Assembly (NCBI RefSeq): GCF_020740535.1
Contig: NZ_CP082362.1
Span: 4,586,501 to 4,650,500, forward strand
Direction: 5' to 3'
DNA length: 64,000 bases
Origin: Streptomyces profundus
Lineage (GTDB): Bacteria > Actinomycetota > Actinomycetes > Streptomycetales > Streptomycetaceae
The notes under the pieces were generated by a model. That model saw only the letters and a program-made list of their open reading frames with translations, had not been told where the DNA came from and made no database searches. Shown here in pieces: positions 1 through 8,890 of this stretch. Made by a program: the position numbers and the translations under genes. How positions within the stretch are numbered: the first letter of the stretch is position 1; each line of letters starts with the position of its first letter.

Positions 1-1262
1 TCGACGGCAACGTGGTGTTCGCCGACTGGAACGACAGCCGGCTGTTCTCCCTCCAGCTCGACGACGCGCGTGACTCGGTCACCGAGGTGACGCGGATCTT
101 CGAGGACATCGGCTTCAACCGTCCGCACGCCCTGGAGTTCGGCCCCGACGGCGCGCTCTACATCATCGAGTGGGGCAGCGGCTTCGGCGGCGACAACAGC
201 GACTCCGGCGTCTACCGCCTCGACTACGTGCAGGGGAACCGTTCCCCCGTCGCGAAGATCACCGCGGACCGCACCTCGGGGCCCGCTCCGCTGGAGGTCA
301 ACTTCGACTCCGAGGGGTCGCACGACCCGGACGGCACACCCGTGACGTTCGCGTGGGACTTCGACGGTGACGGCACCGTGGACAGCACCGAGGCGACGGG
401 CAGTCACACCTACACCGAGCCGGGCGGGTACACCGCGCGGCTCACCGTGACCGACGCCGACGGCAGCTCCGCGGTGTCCAACCTGACCATCGTGTCGGGC
501 AACACCGCTCCGGTGATCGAGGTCACCGCCCCGGTCGACGGCGGGTACTTCGACTTCGGCGACACCATCGCCTACGAGGTGTCCGTCACCGACGCGGAGG
601 ACGGCGAGGTCGACTGCCAGGACGTGGTGGTGCAGCCCGGGCTCGGCCATGACGAGCACTCCCACGGCTACGAGCAGTACCGGGGGTGCTCCGGCACCTT
701 CCCGCTGCCCGGCGACGAGGGGCACATCGGTGCCAACATCTTCGGCACCGTCACCGTCACCTACACCGACCAGGGCAACGGCGACGCTCCGGCGCTGACC
801 ACCCAGGAGGTGCTGGTGCTCCAGCCCAAGCACCGGGAGGCCGAGTACTTCGACAGCACCGGCCGGATCGAGTCCGCCGGCGGCGGCGGTGACCCGGGCG
901 TCTCGATCGAGGACACCGGCGACTCGGCCGGCGGTGGCAAGAACATCGGCCATATCGACGACGGTGACTGGTGGGCCTGGGAGCCGGCCAACCTCACCAA
1001 CATCGACGAGATCGGTCTGCGCGCGGCCACCAACCAGCTGGGCGCGACCGTCGAGGTCCGCACCGGGAACCCGGACACCGGGCCGACGGTGGCGACCATC
1101 GAGATGGAGTCCACCGGTGACTGGCAGGTCTACCAGGACTTCACCGGTGCGGTGAGCGGCGACTCGGTGACCGAGAGCGGCACGCTGTACTTCGTCAAGA
1201 CGACCGGCGAACTCAACGTCAACTGGGTTGAGTTCATCGGTCAGGGCATCACCGAGGACTGA
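1..1262 (+). CDS. C-terminal part of secreted glucose/sorbosone dehydrogenase-like protein with PKD and CBM6 domains (5' end outside window)
   Basis: The reading frame is open from the first bases of the window, so the gene starts upstream. The first ~75 residues look like the last blades of a PQQ-type sugar dehydrogenase propeller (GPDGALYIIEWG, then GVYRLDYV). A PKD domain follows at about residues 80-165 (FAWDFDGDGT, YTARLTVTD), then an Ig-like segment, then a CBM6-type carbohydrate-binding module from about 280 to the end (REAEYFDSTG, DDGDWWAWEP, LNVNWVEF). Streptomyces secretes large proteins with ThuA, propeller, PKD and CBM6 domains, and the ThuA-like gene close by fits that theme. The role is probably extracellular sugar or polysaccharide oxidation. 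The substrate cannot be read from the sequence. The domain calls are solid; the enzyme class rests on the family architecture because the catalytic part is missing. Confidence 0.8.
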   Translation, partial: DGNVVFADWNDSRLFSLQLDDARDSVTEVTRIFEDIGFNRPHALEFGPDGALYIIEWGSGFGGDNSDSGVYRLDYVQGNRSPVAKITADRTSGPAPLEVNFDSEGSHDPDGTPVTFAWDFDGDGTVDSTEATGSHTYTEPGGYTARLTVTDADGSSAVSNLTIVSGNTAPVIEVTAPVDGGYFDFGDTIAYEVSVTDAEDGEVDCQDVVVQPGLGHDEHSHGYEQYRGCSGTFPLPGDEGHIGANIFGTVTVTYTDQGNGDAPALTTQEVLVLQPKHREAEYFDSTGRIESAGGGGDPGVSIEDTGDSAGGGKNIGHIDDGDWWAWEPANLTNIDEIGLRAATNQLGATVEVRTGNPDTGPTVATIEMESTGDWQVYQDFTGAVSGDSVTESGTLYFVKTTGELNVNWVEFIGQGITED

Positions 1263-1290
1263 GCCCTCGTGATCCGCCCGCACTCGGGTT

Positions 1291-1327
1291 CCGCCCGGTC
1301 GTCCCCCTTCGGGGGCGGCCGGGCGGG
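1291..1327. terminator. Strong GC hairpin between convergent genes
   Basis: The arm at 1291-1307 and the arm at 1311-1327 pair almost completely around a TTC loop, with one bulge and one G-T wobble. No T-run follows, as is usual in high-GC actinomycetes. It lies between the end of the PKD/CBM6 gene and the end of the opposing oxidoreductase gene, so it probably terminates both. Confidence 0.65.
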
Positions 1328-1349
1328 CCCTGGTGGCCGGTTCGCCGGG

Positions 1350-2471
1350 TCAGCCGAGCGCGGCCACCGCGGACGGCCAGCCGGCCAGCCGCTCCCGTTC
1401 CACGGCGCCGGCCGTGGCCAACGCCTCCCGGTGGGCGGCCTCCAGCAGGTCGCCGATCACCACCCGCCGGTCCCGCGTCGCGGACTCGACCGCGGCGCAC
1501 ACCATGGCCAGCGTCCACACGTTGTCGTGCACCTCGCCCATCGGGGTGTGCCCGGTGCGCAGCGCGCGGACGAACTCGGCGAGCGAGCCGGCGATCCCCT
1601 TCCCCGCCGGCCTCTTCACCTCGGCGTCCGGGCCGGGCGACGGGGCGCCTTCGACCAGCGGCGGCCCCGTGCCGTCCCACAGCGCCGAGCCGTGTTCGGC
1701 GCTCAGCCGCCAGCGGCCGTTCCACGAGGTCTCGGCGCCCGGGCTGCACCAACTGCCGGTGTAGACATAGCGCGCGCCGTTCGCCATCTCGAAGACGGCG
1801 GTCGCGCCCGCGTCGCCCTCGTACCAGCTCCAGGGCGGGTTGTACGACGCGCAGTGGACCGCGATCGGCGCCGCGTCCACCAGCCATCTGGCGGTGTCGA
1901 ACGCGTGGATCGCCATGTCCACCAGCAGCGGCTGCGCCATGGTCTCGCGGAAACCGCCGAACGTGGGCGCCCGGAAGAACTCCGTGCCGAGCACGCCGAT
2001 CCGGCCGAGCCCCCTGGCTCGCTCCCTGAGGGCGAACAGCTCCGGGTGGTAGCGCCTGGACTGGCTGACCATCAGGAGCCGGCCGGTCGCCTCCGCGGCG
2101 GCGGTCAGCCGCAGCGCCTCGGGGAGCGTCCCGGCCAGCGGCTTCTCGCCCAGCACCGGCAGCCCGAGCGACAGTGCCTGGAGGGTCACCGGCAGATGCG
2201 CCTCCGGCACGGTGACGTCGATGACGGCGTCCGGACGGGTCCGCCGGGCCAGCGCGGCGAGGTCGGTGGAGACCGGCACCTCGGCGCGGCCCGCTTCCGC
2301 CAGCGCCGCCGTCGCCTTGGCCGGGGTGAGATCGACCAGCCCGACCAGCGCGGTGTCCTGGGCCTCCAGCACCGCGCGCAGCCAGGCGCGGCCCATGGCG
2401 CCGGCCCCCACCACCAGCACCCGCAGCGGTGCGCCGTCGTCGGGCAGGGTGGCGAACCGGGCTCCGGTCAC
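1350..2471 (-). CDS. Gfo/Idh/MocA-family oxidoreductase (ThuB-like)
   Basis: This is a 373-residue NAD(P)-dependent oxidoreductase of normal family length. The Rossmann motif GAGAMG lies at residues 22-27, and the family EKP signature (GEKPLAG) follows near residue 100. The C-terminal half is the usual beta-sheet substrate domain. The GTG start at 2471 overlaps the stop of the upstream ThuA-like gene as GTGA, which argues for translational coupling and rules out the much longer open frame extending upstream. ThuA and a Gfo/Idh/MocA enzyme together form the thuAB pair known from trehalose and disaccharide catabolism via 3-keto intermediates, so a role in sugar oxidation is likely. The exact sugar is unknown. 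The divergent LacI regulator probably controls the pair. Confidence 0.85.
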   Translation of the reverse strand: MTGARFATLPDDGAPLRVLVVGAGAMGRAWLRAVLEAQDTALVGLVDLTPAKATAALAEAGRAEVPVSTDLAALARRTRPDAVIDVTVPEAHLPVTLQALSLGLPVLGEKPLAGTLPEALRLTAAAEATGRLLMVSQSRRYHPELFALRERARGLGRIGVLGTEFFRAPTFGGFRETMAQPLLVDMAIHAFDTARWLVDAAPIAVHCASYNPPWSWYEGDAGATAVFEMANGARYVYTGSWCSPGAETSWNGRWRLSAEHGSALWDGTGPPLVEGAPSPGPDAEVKRPAGKGIAGSLAEFVRALRTGHTPMGEVHDNVWTLAMVCAAVESATRDRRVVIGDLLEAAHREALATAGAVERERLAGWPSAVAALG

Positions 2472-3235
2472 GCCGTCCCGCCGCCGTTCTCGAACCAACC
2501 GGCCTCGCTGTGAGTGAGCCGGGGCACCGCGCTGATCGCTTCGGGGGCGGCCCAGGCGACGGCGTTGGCGATCACCCGCCGCACCTGCGGATGGTGGTAG
2601 ACGGGGTACTCCTGGTCGCCGGGGCTGAAGTAGAAGATCCGGCCCTTCCCGCGCCGGAACGTGCAGCCGCTGCGGAAGACCTCGCCGCCCGTGAAGGAGC
2701 TGACGAAGACGAGCTCCTCGGGCGCGGGTATGTCGAAGAACTCGCCATAGGTCTCCTGCTGGTCGATGACGATCGGATGATCCACCCCGGCGGCGATCGG
2801 ATGGGTGGGGGCGACGGTCCACACCAGCTCGCGTTCCGCGGCGTTGCGCCAGCGCAGGGTGCAGGTGGTGCCCATGAGCCGGGTGAAGATCTTCGACCAG
2901 TGCCCGGAGTGCAGCACGATCAGGCCCATGCCGGCGAGGACCCGGCGGTGGACCCGGGTCACCACCTCGTCCGACACCTCGCGGTGGGTCAGCTGCCCCC
3001 ACCAGGTCAGCACGTCGGTCTCGGCGAGCGCCTCCTGGGTCAGCCCGTGCTCGGGATCGTCGAACGTGGCGGTGCGCACCAGGACCCGCTGGCCCAGATG
3101 CTCCTCGATCCCCTCGGCGACGGCGCCGTGGATGCCGTGCGGATATCTCTTGGCGACCTCGGGGTCCAGCTGTTCGTGGCGGCCCTCGTTCCATACGGTG
3201 ACACGCAGCGGCGGGGGGAGTGACGGTGACGACAT
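2468..3235 (-). CDS. ThuA-domain protein
   Basis: This 255-residue protein has the ThuA fold (glutamine-amidotransferase-like, without its Cys-His-Glu triad). Typical segments are [12 protein letters not shown] at the start, [24 protein letters not shown] and [16 protein letters not shown] near the C-terminus. ThuA-like proteins work with Gfo/Idh/MocA oxidoreductases on keto-sugars, and here the two genes overlap by 4 nt. The ATG at 3235 is used because it sits at the expected N-terminus. It is the first gene of a two-gene operon divergent from the LacI regulator, with a palindromic operator candidate about 85 bp upstream. Confidence 0.9.
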   Translation of the reverse strand: MSSPSLPPPLRVTVWNEGRHEQLDPEVAKRYPHGIHGAVAEGIEEHLGQRVLVRTATFDDPEHGLTQEALAETDVLTWWGQLTHREVSDEVVTRVHRRVLAGMGLIVLHSGHWSKIFTRLMGTTCTLRWRNAAERELVWTVAPTHPIAAGVDHPIVIDQQETYGEFFDIPAPEELVFVSSFTGGEVFRSGCTFRRGKGRIFYFSPGDQEYPVYHHPQVRRVIANAVAWAAPEAISAVPRLTHSEAGWFENGGGTA

Positions 3236-3319
3236 GGGCTCTCCAGTCGGGAGTACCGCTCAAGGTCGCGCCCCGCGTCGGCAGCGGGCCGGGCGTGGGA
3301 GTCGGCACGGTGTCGATCA

Positions 3320-3331
3320 GTTTTCGAAAAC
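3320..3331. promoter_or_regulatory. Candidate LacI-type operator (perfect palindrome)
   Basis: GTTTTCGAAAAC is a perfect 12-bp palindrome with the central CG typical of LacI-family operators. It lies in the divergent spacer between the ThuA-like gene and the LacI regulator. A related half-site, TCTCGAAAAG, occurs at 3481-3490, about 25 bp upstream of the regulator start. Repression of both directions by the neighbouring LacI protein is inferred. Confidence 0.5.
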
Positions 3332-3515
3332 AAGTCGTAGGGAAGCTAGATGTCGGGCGTCGGCCCGTCAAGACATGGGAGGGGACGGGACCTGGTCACC
3401 GTCCGTGGCCGCGCTGCCTGGGCGGCCGGCTCCTGGGGGACGGCGTCCGTGCGGGCCCTGGGCTTCCTCGGATTACAGTGTCTCGAAAAGTATCGGAAGA
3501 GCAGAGAATGGACTC

Positions 3516-4550
3516 GTGACCGAAAGCAGGATGCCCCGCCCCACGCTGGCGCACATCGCCGAGATGGCGGGCGTGTCGATCTCCACCGTCTCCAAGGTGC
3601 TCAACGGACGGGACGACGTCTCGCGGGACACCAGGACCAAGGTCGACGACGCGCTGCGCCGGCACCACTATGTGCGCCGTGGCACGTCCGCGTCCGAGCC
3701 CGGGATCCGCACCGTGGATCTGGTGCTGAGCGGGCTCGACGGCTCCTGGCCGGCCAGTGTCGCCAGCGGCATGGAGGCGGCGGCGTACGAGGCGGGCGTG
3801 CATGTGGCGATCTCCGTCGCCCGCTCGTCCGAGGCGGCCACCAACCACCGGGCGCAGGACTGGGTGGACCGGGTGCTGGAGCGCGGCAGCGCGGGTGTGG
3901 TGCTGGGGCTGATCGAGCCCAGCCAGGACCAGTTGGGGCGGCTGGCCCAGGCGCGGGTGCCCTGTGTGGTCATCGATCCGCTGAGCGATCCGCCGCCGGA
4001 CGTGATGTCGGTGGGCACCACCAACTGGGCGGGCGCCTACGAGGCGACCACTCATCTGCTGCAACGGGGGCACCGGAACATCGCGCTGGTCACGGGGCCG
4101 CCGCACCATCTGTACGCCCGGGCCAGGATGGCGGGTTACCGCTCCGCGATGGCGGCGGCGGGGCTCGACGTAGCCCCGGAGCAGGTGCGGCACGGCACCT
4201 ATGACCGGGCCAGCGGCGCCGAGCAGGTGCGGGCGCTGCTGGAGCTGCCCGACCGGCCGACCGCCATGTTCATCTGCTCGGACCATATGACCATCGGTGG
4301 CTATGAGGCCATCGCCGGCGCCGGCCTTCGGGTGCCCGACGACATCAGCGTGGTGGGCTTCGACGATCTGCCGGAGGCGCGTTGGGTCTCCCCCGCGCTC
4401 ACGACGGTGCGTCAGCCGCTGAAGGAGATGGGCGGCAGCGCCCTGCGCACGCTGGTCCGGCTGATGAACGGCGAGAAGCCGGAGAGCCCCCGCGTCGAAC
4501 TGGCCACCACCCTGGTGGTGCGGGACAGCACCGCCCCGGCCCGAAGCTGA
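3516..4550 (+). CDS. LacI-family transcriptional regulator
   Basis: This 344-residue regulator has the LacI helix-turn-helix near residues 10-55 (LAHIAEMAGVSISTVSKVLNG, the canonical recognition and hinge helices) followed by a periplasmic-binding-protein-like effector domain (VDLVLSGL, GVVLGLIEPS, DISVVGFDDLPEARWVSPALTTV). The GTG at 3516 is preferred, with an AGAG-type ribosome site upstream; the in-frame ATG at 3531 is an alternative that trims five residues. The open frame continues far upstream, but that part is non-coding shadow. The gene is divergent from the ThuA/ThuB-like pair and probably represses it in the absence of a sugar ligand. Confidence 0.93.
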   Translation: MTESRMPRPTLAHIAEMAGVSISTVSKVLNGRDDVSRDTRTKVDDALRRHHYVRRGTSASEPGIRTVDLVLSGLDGSWPASVASGMEAAAYEAGVHVAISVARSSEAATNHRAQDWVDRVLERGSAGVVLGLIEPSQDQLGRLAQARVPCVVIDPLSDPPPDVMSVGTTNWAGAYEATTHLLQRGHRNIALVTGPPHHLYARARMAGYRSAMAAAGLDVAPEQVRHGTYDRASGAEQVRALLELPDRPTAMFICSDHMTIGGYEAIAGAGLRVPDDISVVGFDDLPEARWVSPALTTVRQPLKEMGGSALRTLVRLMNGEKPESPRVELATTLVVRDSTAPARS

Positions 4551-4590
4551 GGCACGGGGCGGCGTCTCCCGCGCGTGGCCGGTCGACCGC

Positions 4591-5634
4591 TCAGTCGGTG
4601 GCGACGGCCGAGGCCAGTTGGGGCAGCAGTCCGTCGAGCGCCAGCGGGATGGAGAGCACGCTGGCCGCGCTGAACGCCTGGGAGATCTCGCCCTCGCCGT
4701 CCAGGAAGACGGCGCGGTCGTCCCTGACCACCTGGAGGGACTGGAGCAGCGGGTCGTCGAGCAGCTCGTCCAGGGTGTAGCCGATGGGGAAGAGCACCGC
4801 GAGCTCGGCGTCCAGCACCTCCACCTGCTCGGTCGCGACCGGCGCGTAGAAGCCCTCGGACGACGGGAGTTCGGCGACGGGCTGGTGCAGTTCGAAGCCG
4901 AGCTGGGCCAGCAGGTCGAAGCGCGCGTCGCCCGGCAGGCTGGCTCCGTACGCCTCGCCGAACTTGGATCCGGTGACCGCGCCGACCCCCTCGAACTCGG
5001 GGTGTTCGGCGGCGGCCTCGGCGATCCGCTCCTCGACCTCGGTCACCAGCCGCTCGCCGTCCTCCTCCCGGCCGAGCGCCTCGGCGACCAGCCTGGTCTG
5101 CGTCTCCCACGGGGTGGCGTAGGCCGGGGTGTCGGCGGGGGGCGAGACGGTGGGCGCGATGGAGGAGAGCCGCTCGTACTGCTCCTCGTCGTTGGCGGAG
5201 CGCGTGTTGAGGATCAGATCCGGCTCAAGCGACTGGATCTGCTCGTAGTTGAGCGCCTGGTTAACGTTCTCGATCACCTCGGGGGTCTCAGCCCCGAAGA
5301 GTTCGCTGGCCCAGGGGCCCACGCCCTTCTGCTCCTCGCCGAAGCCGAGCCAGTCGTAGACGGCGACGGGGGTGACGCCGAGCGCCAGCGCCGCCTCGGC
5401 GTCCGACCAGCCGAGCGCGACCACGGTCAGCTCGCCGTCCTCGGGCCGCGGGATGTCCACGGTGCCGAACGTGGTCTCCACCGAGGCGAGCAGCTCACCG
5501 CCGCCGGCCGCGTTGTCGGTGGCGCCGTCGCCCTCGCCGTCGTCGTCGCTTGAGCAGGCGGTCAGCAGCAGCCCGAGCGCGGCGGCGCCGGCGGCGACGG
5601 CCGTGGCACGGGGGAAGCGGATCAGGGAGTTCAT
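4591..5634 (-). CDS. Ferric-siderophore ABC transporter substrate-binding lipoprotein
   Basis: This 347-residue lipoprotein has a signal peptide ending in the lipobox LLTAC, with the lipidated Cys at residue 27, followed by an acidic flexible stretch. The mature part is a Peripla_BP_2 (FecB/FhuD-type) fold: VVALGWSDAEAALALGVTPVAV, LEPDLILNTR and the long linking helix LVTEVEERIAEAAAEH. It binds a ferric siderophore outside the membrane for the FecCD permeases encoded upstream. It is the last gene of a four-gene operon, 60 nt after the ATPase gene; binding-protein genes more often come first. Which siderophore it binds cannot be read from the sequence. Confidence 0.92.
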   Translation of the reverse strand: MNSLIRFPRATAVAAGAAALGLLLTACSSDDDGEGDGATDNAAGGGELLASVETTFGTVDIPRPEDGELTVVALGWSDAEAALALGVTPVAVYDWLGFGEEQKGVGPWASELFGAETPEVIENVNQALNYEQIQSLEPDLILNTRSANDEEQYERLSSIAPTVSPPADTPAYATPWETQTRLVAEALGREEDGERLVTEVEERIAEAAAEHPEFEGVGAVTGSKFGEAYGASLPGDARFDLLAQLGFELHQPVAELPSSEGFYAPVATEQVEVLDAELAVLFPIGYTLDELLDDPLLQSLQVVRDDRAVFLDGEGEISQAFSAASVLSIPLALDGLLPQLASAVATD

Positions 5635-5694
5635 GGCGTGACGGTCCTTCGGGTGAGAGGGGCGGAGGGGTACGGGGTGCGGAGGCGCGCGGGT

Positions 5695-6660
5695 TCAGAG
5701 GCGGGGGCGCCAGGGCCGGTCGGCGCGGGGGATCACCAGCGGGGTGCCGGTCTCCGGATCGTCGATGACCCGTGCGGGAACGCCGAAGACCTCGGCGACC
5801 AGCCGCTCGGTGACGACCTCGCCCGGCGCTCCCCGCTCGACGATCCGGCCGTCCTTCATGGCGATCAGATGGGTGGCGTATCTGGCGGCCTGGTTGAGGT
5901 CGTGCAGCACGACCACCAGGGTCCGGCCCTCCCGGTGCAGTTGGGCGCAGAGATCCAGCACGTCCAGCTGGTGGGCCAGGTCGAGGAAGGTGGTCGGCTC
6001 GTCCAGGAGCAGCAGGTCGGTCTGCTGCGCCAGCACCATCGCGATCCACACCCGTTGGCGCTGCCCGCCGGAGAGTTCCTCCACCAGCCGGCTGGAGAGC
6101 GGCGTCAGCCCGGTGGCTGCCAGCGCGTCCCGGACGGCGGCCTCGTCCCTGGTGGACCAGGGCCGGAGCGGCGACTGGTGCGGATGCCGTCCCCTGGAGA
6201 CCAGATCGACCACGGTGATGCCGTCGGGCGCGGTGGGGCTCTGCGGCAACTGGCCCAGCCTGCGGGCCAGTTCCTTGGTCTTCAGCCGCGCGATGTCCTC
6301 GTCCGCCAGGAGGACCAGGCCGGCCTCCGGGCGCAGCAGCCGCGCCAGGGCCCGCAGCAGGGTGCTCTTGCCGCAGGCGTTGGGACCCACGATCACCGTG
6401 AACGAGTTGTCCGGGATGTCCACGTCGAGGTCGGTCAGGATGGTGCGCCGGTCGTATCCGGCGGTCAGCCCGCGGGCGCCGAGCGGCGCGCCGCCGGGGC
6501 CCGCTTCGGGTGGGAGGAGGGTGTCGGTCAACGTCTCGGCCTCGGTCAACGTGTCGGTCCTGGTCGCGGTCGGGGGCGGTGCGGGGCGGTCGTCGGGCTC
6601 ATCACGCCGTTCCCCTTCGGGAGGATGACCACAGCAGCCAGACCAGATAGGCACCGCCAA
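5695..6660 (-). CDS. Ferric-siderophore ABC transporter ATP-binding protein
   Basis: This is a FecE/FepC-type ATPase with Walker A GPNACGKST, signature LSGGQRQR, Walker B LLLLDEPTTFLD and H-loop VVLHDLNQ. The ABC domain begins around residue 60. The start is uncertain: the longest frame opens with TTG at 6660 and an in-frame GTG follows at 6654, both inside the end of the upstream permease gene. No ATG occurs before the domain. A TTG near 6550 is also possible and would remove most of a Thr/Pro-rich leader not needed by the fold. It energises import by the two FecCD permeases. Confidence 0.9.
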   Translation of the reverse strand: MAVPIWSGCCGHPPEGERRDEPDDRPAPPPTATRTDTLTEAETLTDTLLPPEAGPGGAPLGARGLTAGYDRRTILTDLDVDIPDNSFTVIVGPNACGKSTLLRALARLLRPEAGLVLLADEDIARLKTKELARRLGQLPQSPTAPDGITVVDLVSRGRHPHQSPLRPWSTRDEAAVRDALAATGLTPLSSRLVEELSGGQRQRVWIAMVLAQQTDLLLLDEPTTFLDLAHQLDVLDLCAQLHREGRTLVVVLHDLNQAARYATHLIAMKDGRIVERGAPGEVVTERLVAEVFGVPARVIDDPETGTPLVIPRADRPWRPRL

Positions 6661-7666
6661 GGCAGACGGTGACCACGCCGACCGGCAGCTGGGACGGGGC
6701 GATCACGGTGCGGGCGATCAGGTCCCCGCAGGTCAGCAGCAGCGCGCCCATGGCGGCGGCCGGCAGCAGCCGGACCCCGCCGGCCCTCGTCAGCCGCATC
6801 GCCAGCTGGGGCGCGACCAGCGCGACAAAGGCGATCGGCCCGGCCACCGCCGTGACCACGGCCGTGAGCCCGATGCCCACCAGCAGCATCGCCAGCCGGG
6901 TCCGCTCGACCGGCACGCCCAGGGCCCGCGCCGCGTCGTCGCCCAGTTCGAGCAGCCGCATCCGGCCGGTCAGCACCAGACCGGCCGGCAGCAGCAGCGC
7001 CGCGGCGATCAGCACCGGCCACACCTCGGACCAGCCCACGTCGTTGAACGAGCCCGCGCCCCAGGTGGCGGCGGCGATGGCATCCTCACGCCGGAGGTTG
7101 ACCAGCAGATAGCTGTTGAGGGAGGTGAGCAGCGCGCTCACCCCGACGCCGACGACGATCAGCCGATAGCCCTGGACGCCGTGGCGGAACGCGAGCACAT
7201 AGACCAGCAGCCCGGTGCCGATGCCGCCGAGCAGGGCGCCCGCGGTGGTGCCGAGCTCGCTGCCGCCGATCAGCAGCGCGGCGAGCAGCGTGCCGGTGTA
7301 GGCGCCGGCGTTGAAGCCGATGATGTCGGGGCTGCCCAGCGGATTGCGGGTGAGGGACTGGAAGATCGCTCCGCTGGCGCCCAGCGCCGCGCCGCCGAGC
7401 AGCCCGATCAGCGCGCGTGGCAGCCGCCATTCCCGCACGACCCGGGTGACCCCTTCGTCGGCGTCGCCGGCCAGGGCGGCCAGCACCTCGCTCGGCGCGA
7501 TGGCCAGTTCGCCGATGGTCAGCGACCAGAGGCAGACGGCGAGCGCGACGAGCGCCAGCAGCGCGCTGACGGCGGCGACCCGCAGGTCGACCCGGGCCCA
7601 GGCGTCGGGCCAGGGCAGGCGCAGCAGCCGGGTGCGCGCCGGCCAGATCCGTTCGGTCGTGTTCAC
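6602..7666 (-). CDS. FecCD-family siderophore permease (second subunit)
   Basis: This 354-residue BtuC/FecCD-type permease has about nine or ten hydrophobic segments. Family landmarks are the WRLPRALIGLLGGAALGASGAIFQSLTRNPLGSPDIIGFNAGA block near residue 75 and the C-terminal GVVTVCLGGAYLVWLL segment. The GTG at 7666 overlaps the previous permease stop as GTGA. With the other permease it forms the membrane channel of the ferric-siderophore importer. Its end overlaps the possible starts of the ATPase gene. Confidence 0.93.
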   Translation of the reverse strand: MNTTERIWPARTRLLRLPWPDAWARVDLRVAAVSALLALVALAVCLWSLTIGELAIAPSEVLAALAGDADEGVTRVVREWRLPRALIGLLGGAALGASGAIFQSLTRNPLGSPDIIGFNAGAYTGTLLAALLIGGSELGTTAGALLGGIGTGLLVYVLAFRHGVQGYRLIVVGVGVSALLTSLNSYLLVNLRREDAIAAATWGAGSFNDVGWSEVWPVLIAAALLLPAGLVLTGRMRLLELGDDAARALGVPVERTRLAMLLVGIGLTAVVTAVAGPIAFVALVAPQLAMRLTRAGGVRLLPAAAMGALLLTCGDLIARTVIAPSQLPVGVVTVCLGGAYLVWLLWSSSRRGTA

Positions 7667-8721
7667 CGCGCGCCCCCTGGGCGCCGGCGGGTGAGCGCGA
7701 TCAGCAGCGGCGCGCCCAGGAAGGCGGTGACGACGCCGACCGGCAGCTCGGCCGGGACCAGCACCCGGCCCAGGATGTCGGCGGCGAGGAAGAGGACCGG
7801 CGCCGCCAGCAGGCTGGCCGGCAGTATCCGCCGCAGATCGGGCCCGACGACGGCGCGGACGCCGTGTGCGACCAGCAGTCCGAGGAACGAGATGGGCCCC
7901 GCGGCGGCGGTCGCCGCGCCGCAGAGCAGCGTCACCGCGAGCAGGCCGGTCAGCCGGGTGGTCACCACCCTGGTGCCGAGCGAGGCCGCCGCGTCGTCGC
8001 CCAGCGCCAGGCTGTTGAGCGAGCGGGGCAGCGCCAGCGCCAGCAGCGTGCCGGCGCCCACAAACGGCAGGATCGCGAGGACGGTGTCCCACTGCCGCCC
8101 CTGGAGGGAGCCGACCTGCCAGAACCTGACGCGGTCGAAGGTCTCGGGATCGATCAGGGTGACGGCGAAGGCGAGGCCGCTGAGCACGGCGCCCACGGCG
8201 ACGCCGGTGAGCACCAGCTTCGCCGCGCCGTGCGAGCCACGGCCGCCGGTGCCGACCGTGTACACGAGCACCGCGGTCGCGGCGGCGCCGGCCAGCGCGA
8301 GCCAGACCTGGCGGTCGGTGCCGTTCACCCCCAGGAACGCGGCGCCGAACGCGACGGCCGCGTAGGCGCCGGCGTTGACGCCGAGCAGCCCGGGGTCGGC
8401 CAGCGGGTTGCGGGTCAGGGCCTGCATGACGGCGCCGGCCAGGCCGAGGGCGGCCCCGACCAGCAGCGCCAGTACGGTCCTCGGCACCCGGTACTCGCGG
8501 ATCAGCAGCTCCGTCGTGGTGTCCCCGCTGCCGCGCCCGAGCAGGGCGTCGATGGTTTCGGCGATGCCGATCGACCCCGAGCCGACCAGCAGGCTGGCCG
8601 CGACCAGCGCGATCAGCAGCAGCGAACAGCCCAGCACGACGGCGCGCGCGCCGGGGCGCGAAGGCCGCTCGCGCGCCAGGTCAGCGTCCTGCGCGACGGC
8701 GGGCGACGCCGTGGGTGGCAT
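7663..8721 (-). CDS. FecCD-family siderophore permease (first subunit)
   Basis: This 352-residue permease is paralogous to the following gene and carries the RVPRTVLALLVGAALGLAGAVMQALTRNPLADPGLLGVNAGA block and a C-terminal ELPVGVVTAFLGAPLLIAL segment. The ATG at 8721 is chosen over a TTG at 8781 because GGAG lies seven bases upstream of it. It is the first gene of the importer operon and lies about 95 bp downstream of an iron box, so its expression should rise under iron limitation. Confidence 0.93.
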   Translation of the reverse strand: MPPTASPAVAQDADLARERPSRPGARAVVLGCSLLLIALVAASLLVGSGSIGIAETIDALLGRGSGDTTTELLIREYRVPRTVLALLVGAALGLAGAVMQALTRNPLADPGLLGVNAGAYAAVAFGAAFLGVNGTDRQVWLALAGAAATAVLVYTVGTGGRGSHGAAKLVLTGVAVGAVLSGLAFAVTLIDPETFDRVRFWQVGSLQGRQWDTVLAILPFVGAGTLLALALPRSLNSLALGDDAAASLGTRVVTTRLTGLLAVTLLCGAATAAAGPISFLGLLVAHGVRAVVGPDLRRILPASLLAAPVLFLAADILGRVLVPAELPVGVVTAFLGAPLLIALTRRRPGGAR

Positions 8722-8814
8722 GCTCGTGCTCCGGGGCGGTGAAGGGGACAACGGGGGAGTGCGGGGAGGAACAGGGGTCAACGGGGCGATCCAACAAGGG
8801 AACCGCCCTTGAAG

Positions 8815-8833
8815 TTAGGTTAGGCATCCCTAA
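8815..8833. promoter_or_regulatory. Iron box (DmdR/IdeR-type operator)
   Basis: TTAGGTTAGGCATCCCTAA matches the actinobacterial DmdR/IdeR/DtxR 19-bp consensus (TTAGGTTAGGCTCACCTAA) at all but the three central-right positions. It is placed directly upstream of the siderophore importer operon. Fe2+-loaded DmdR repressing this operon is established for the family and inferred here. Confidence 0.88.
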
Positions 8834-8890
8834 GTGGGCTCATCGTATGCGGGGCCCCCAAGTGGCGCAATCGCGCCGATGTGACGCCGG

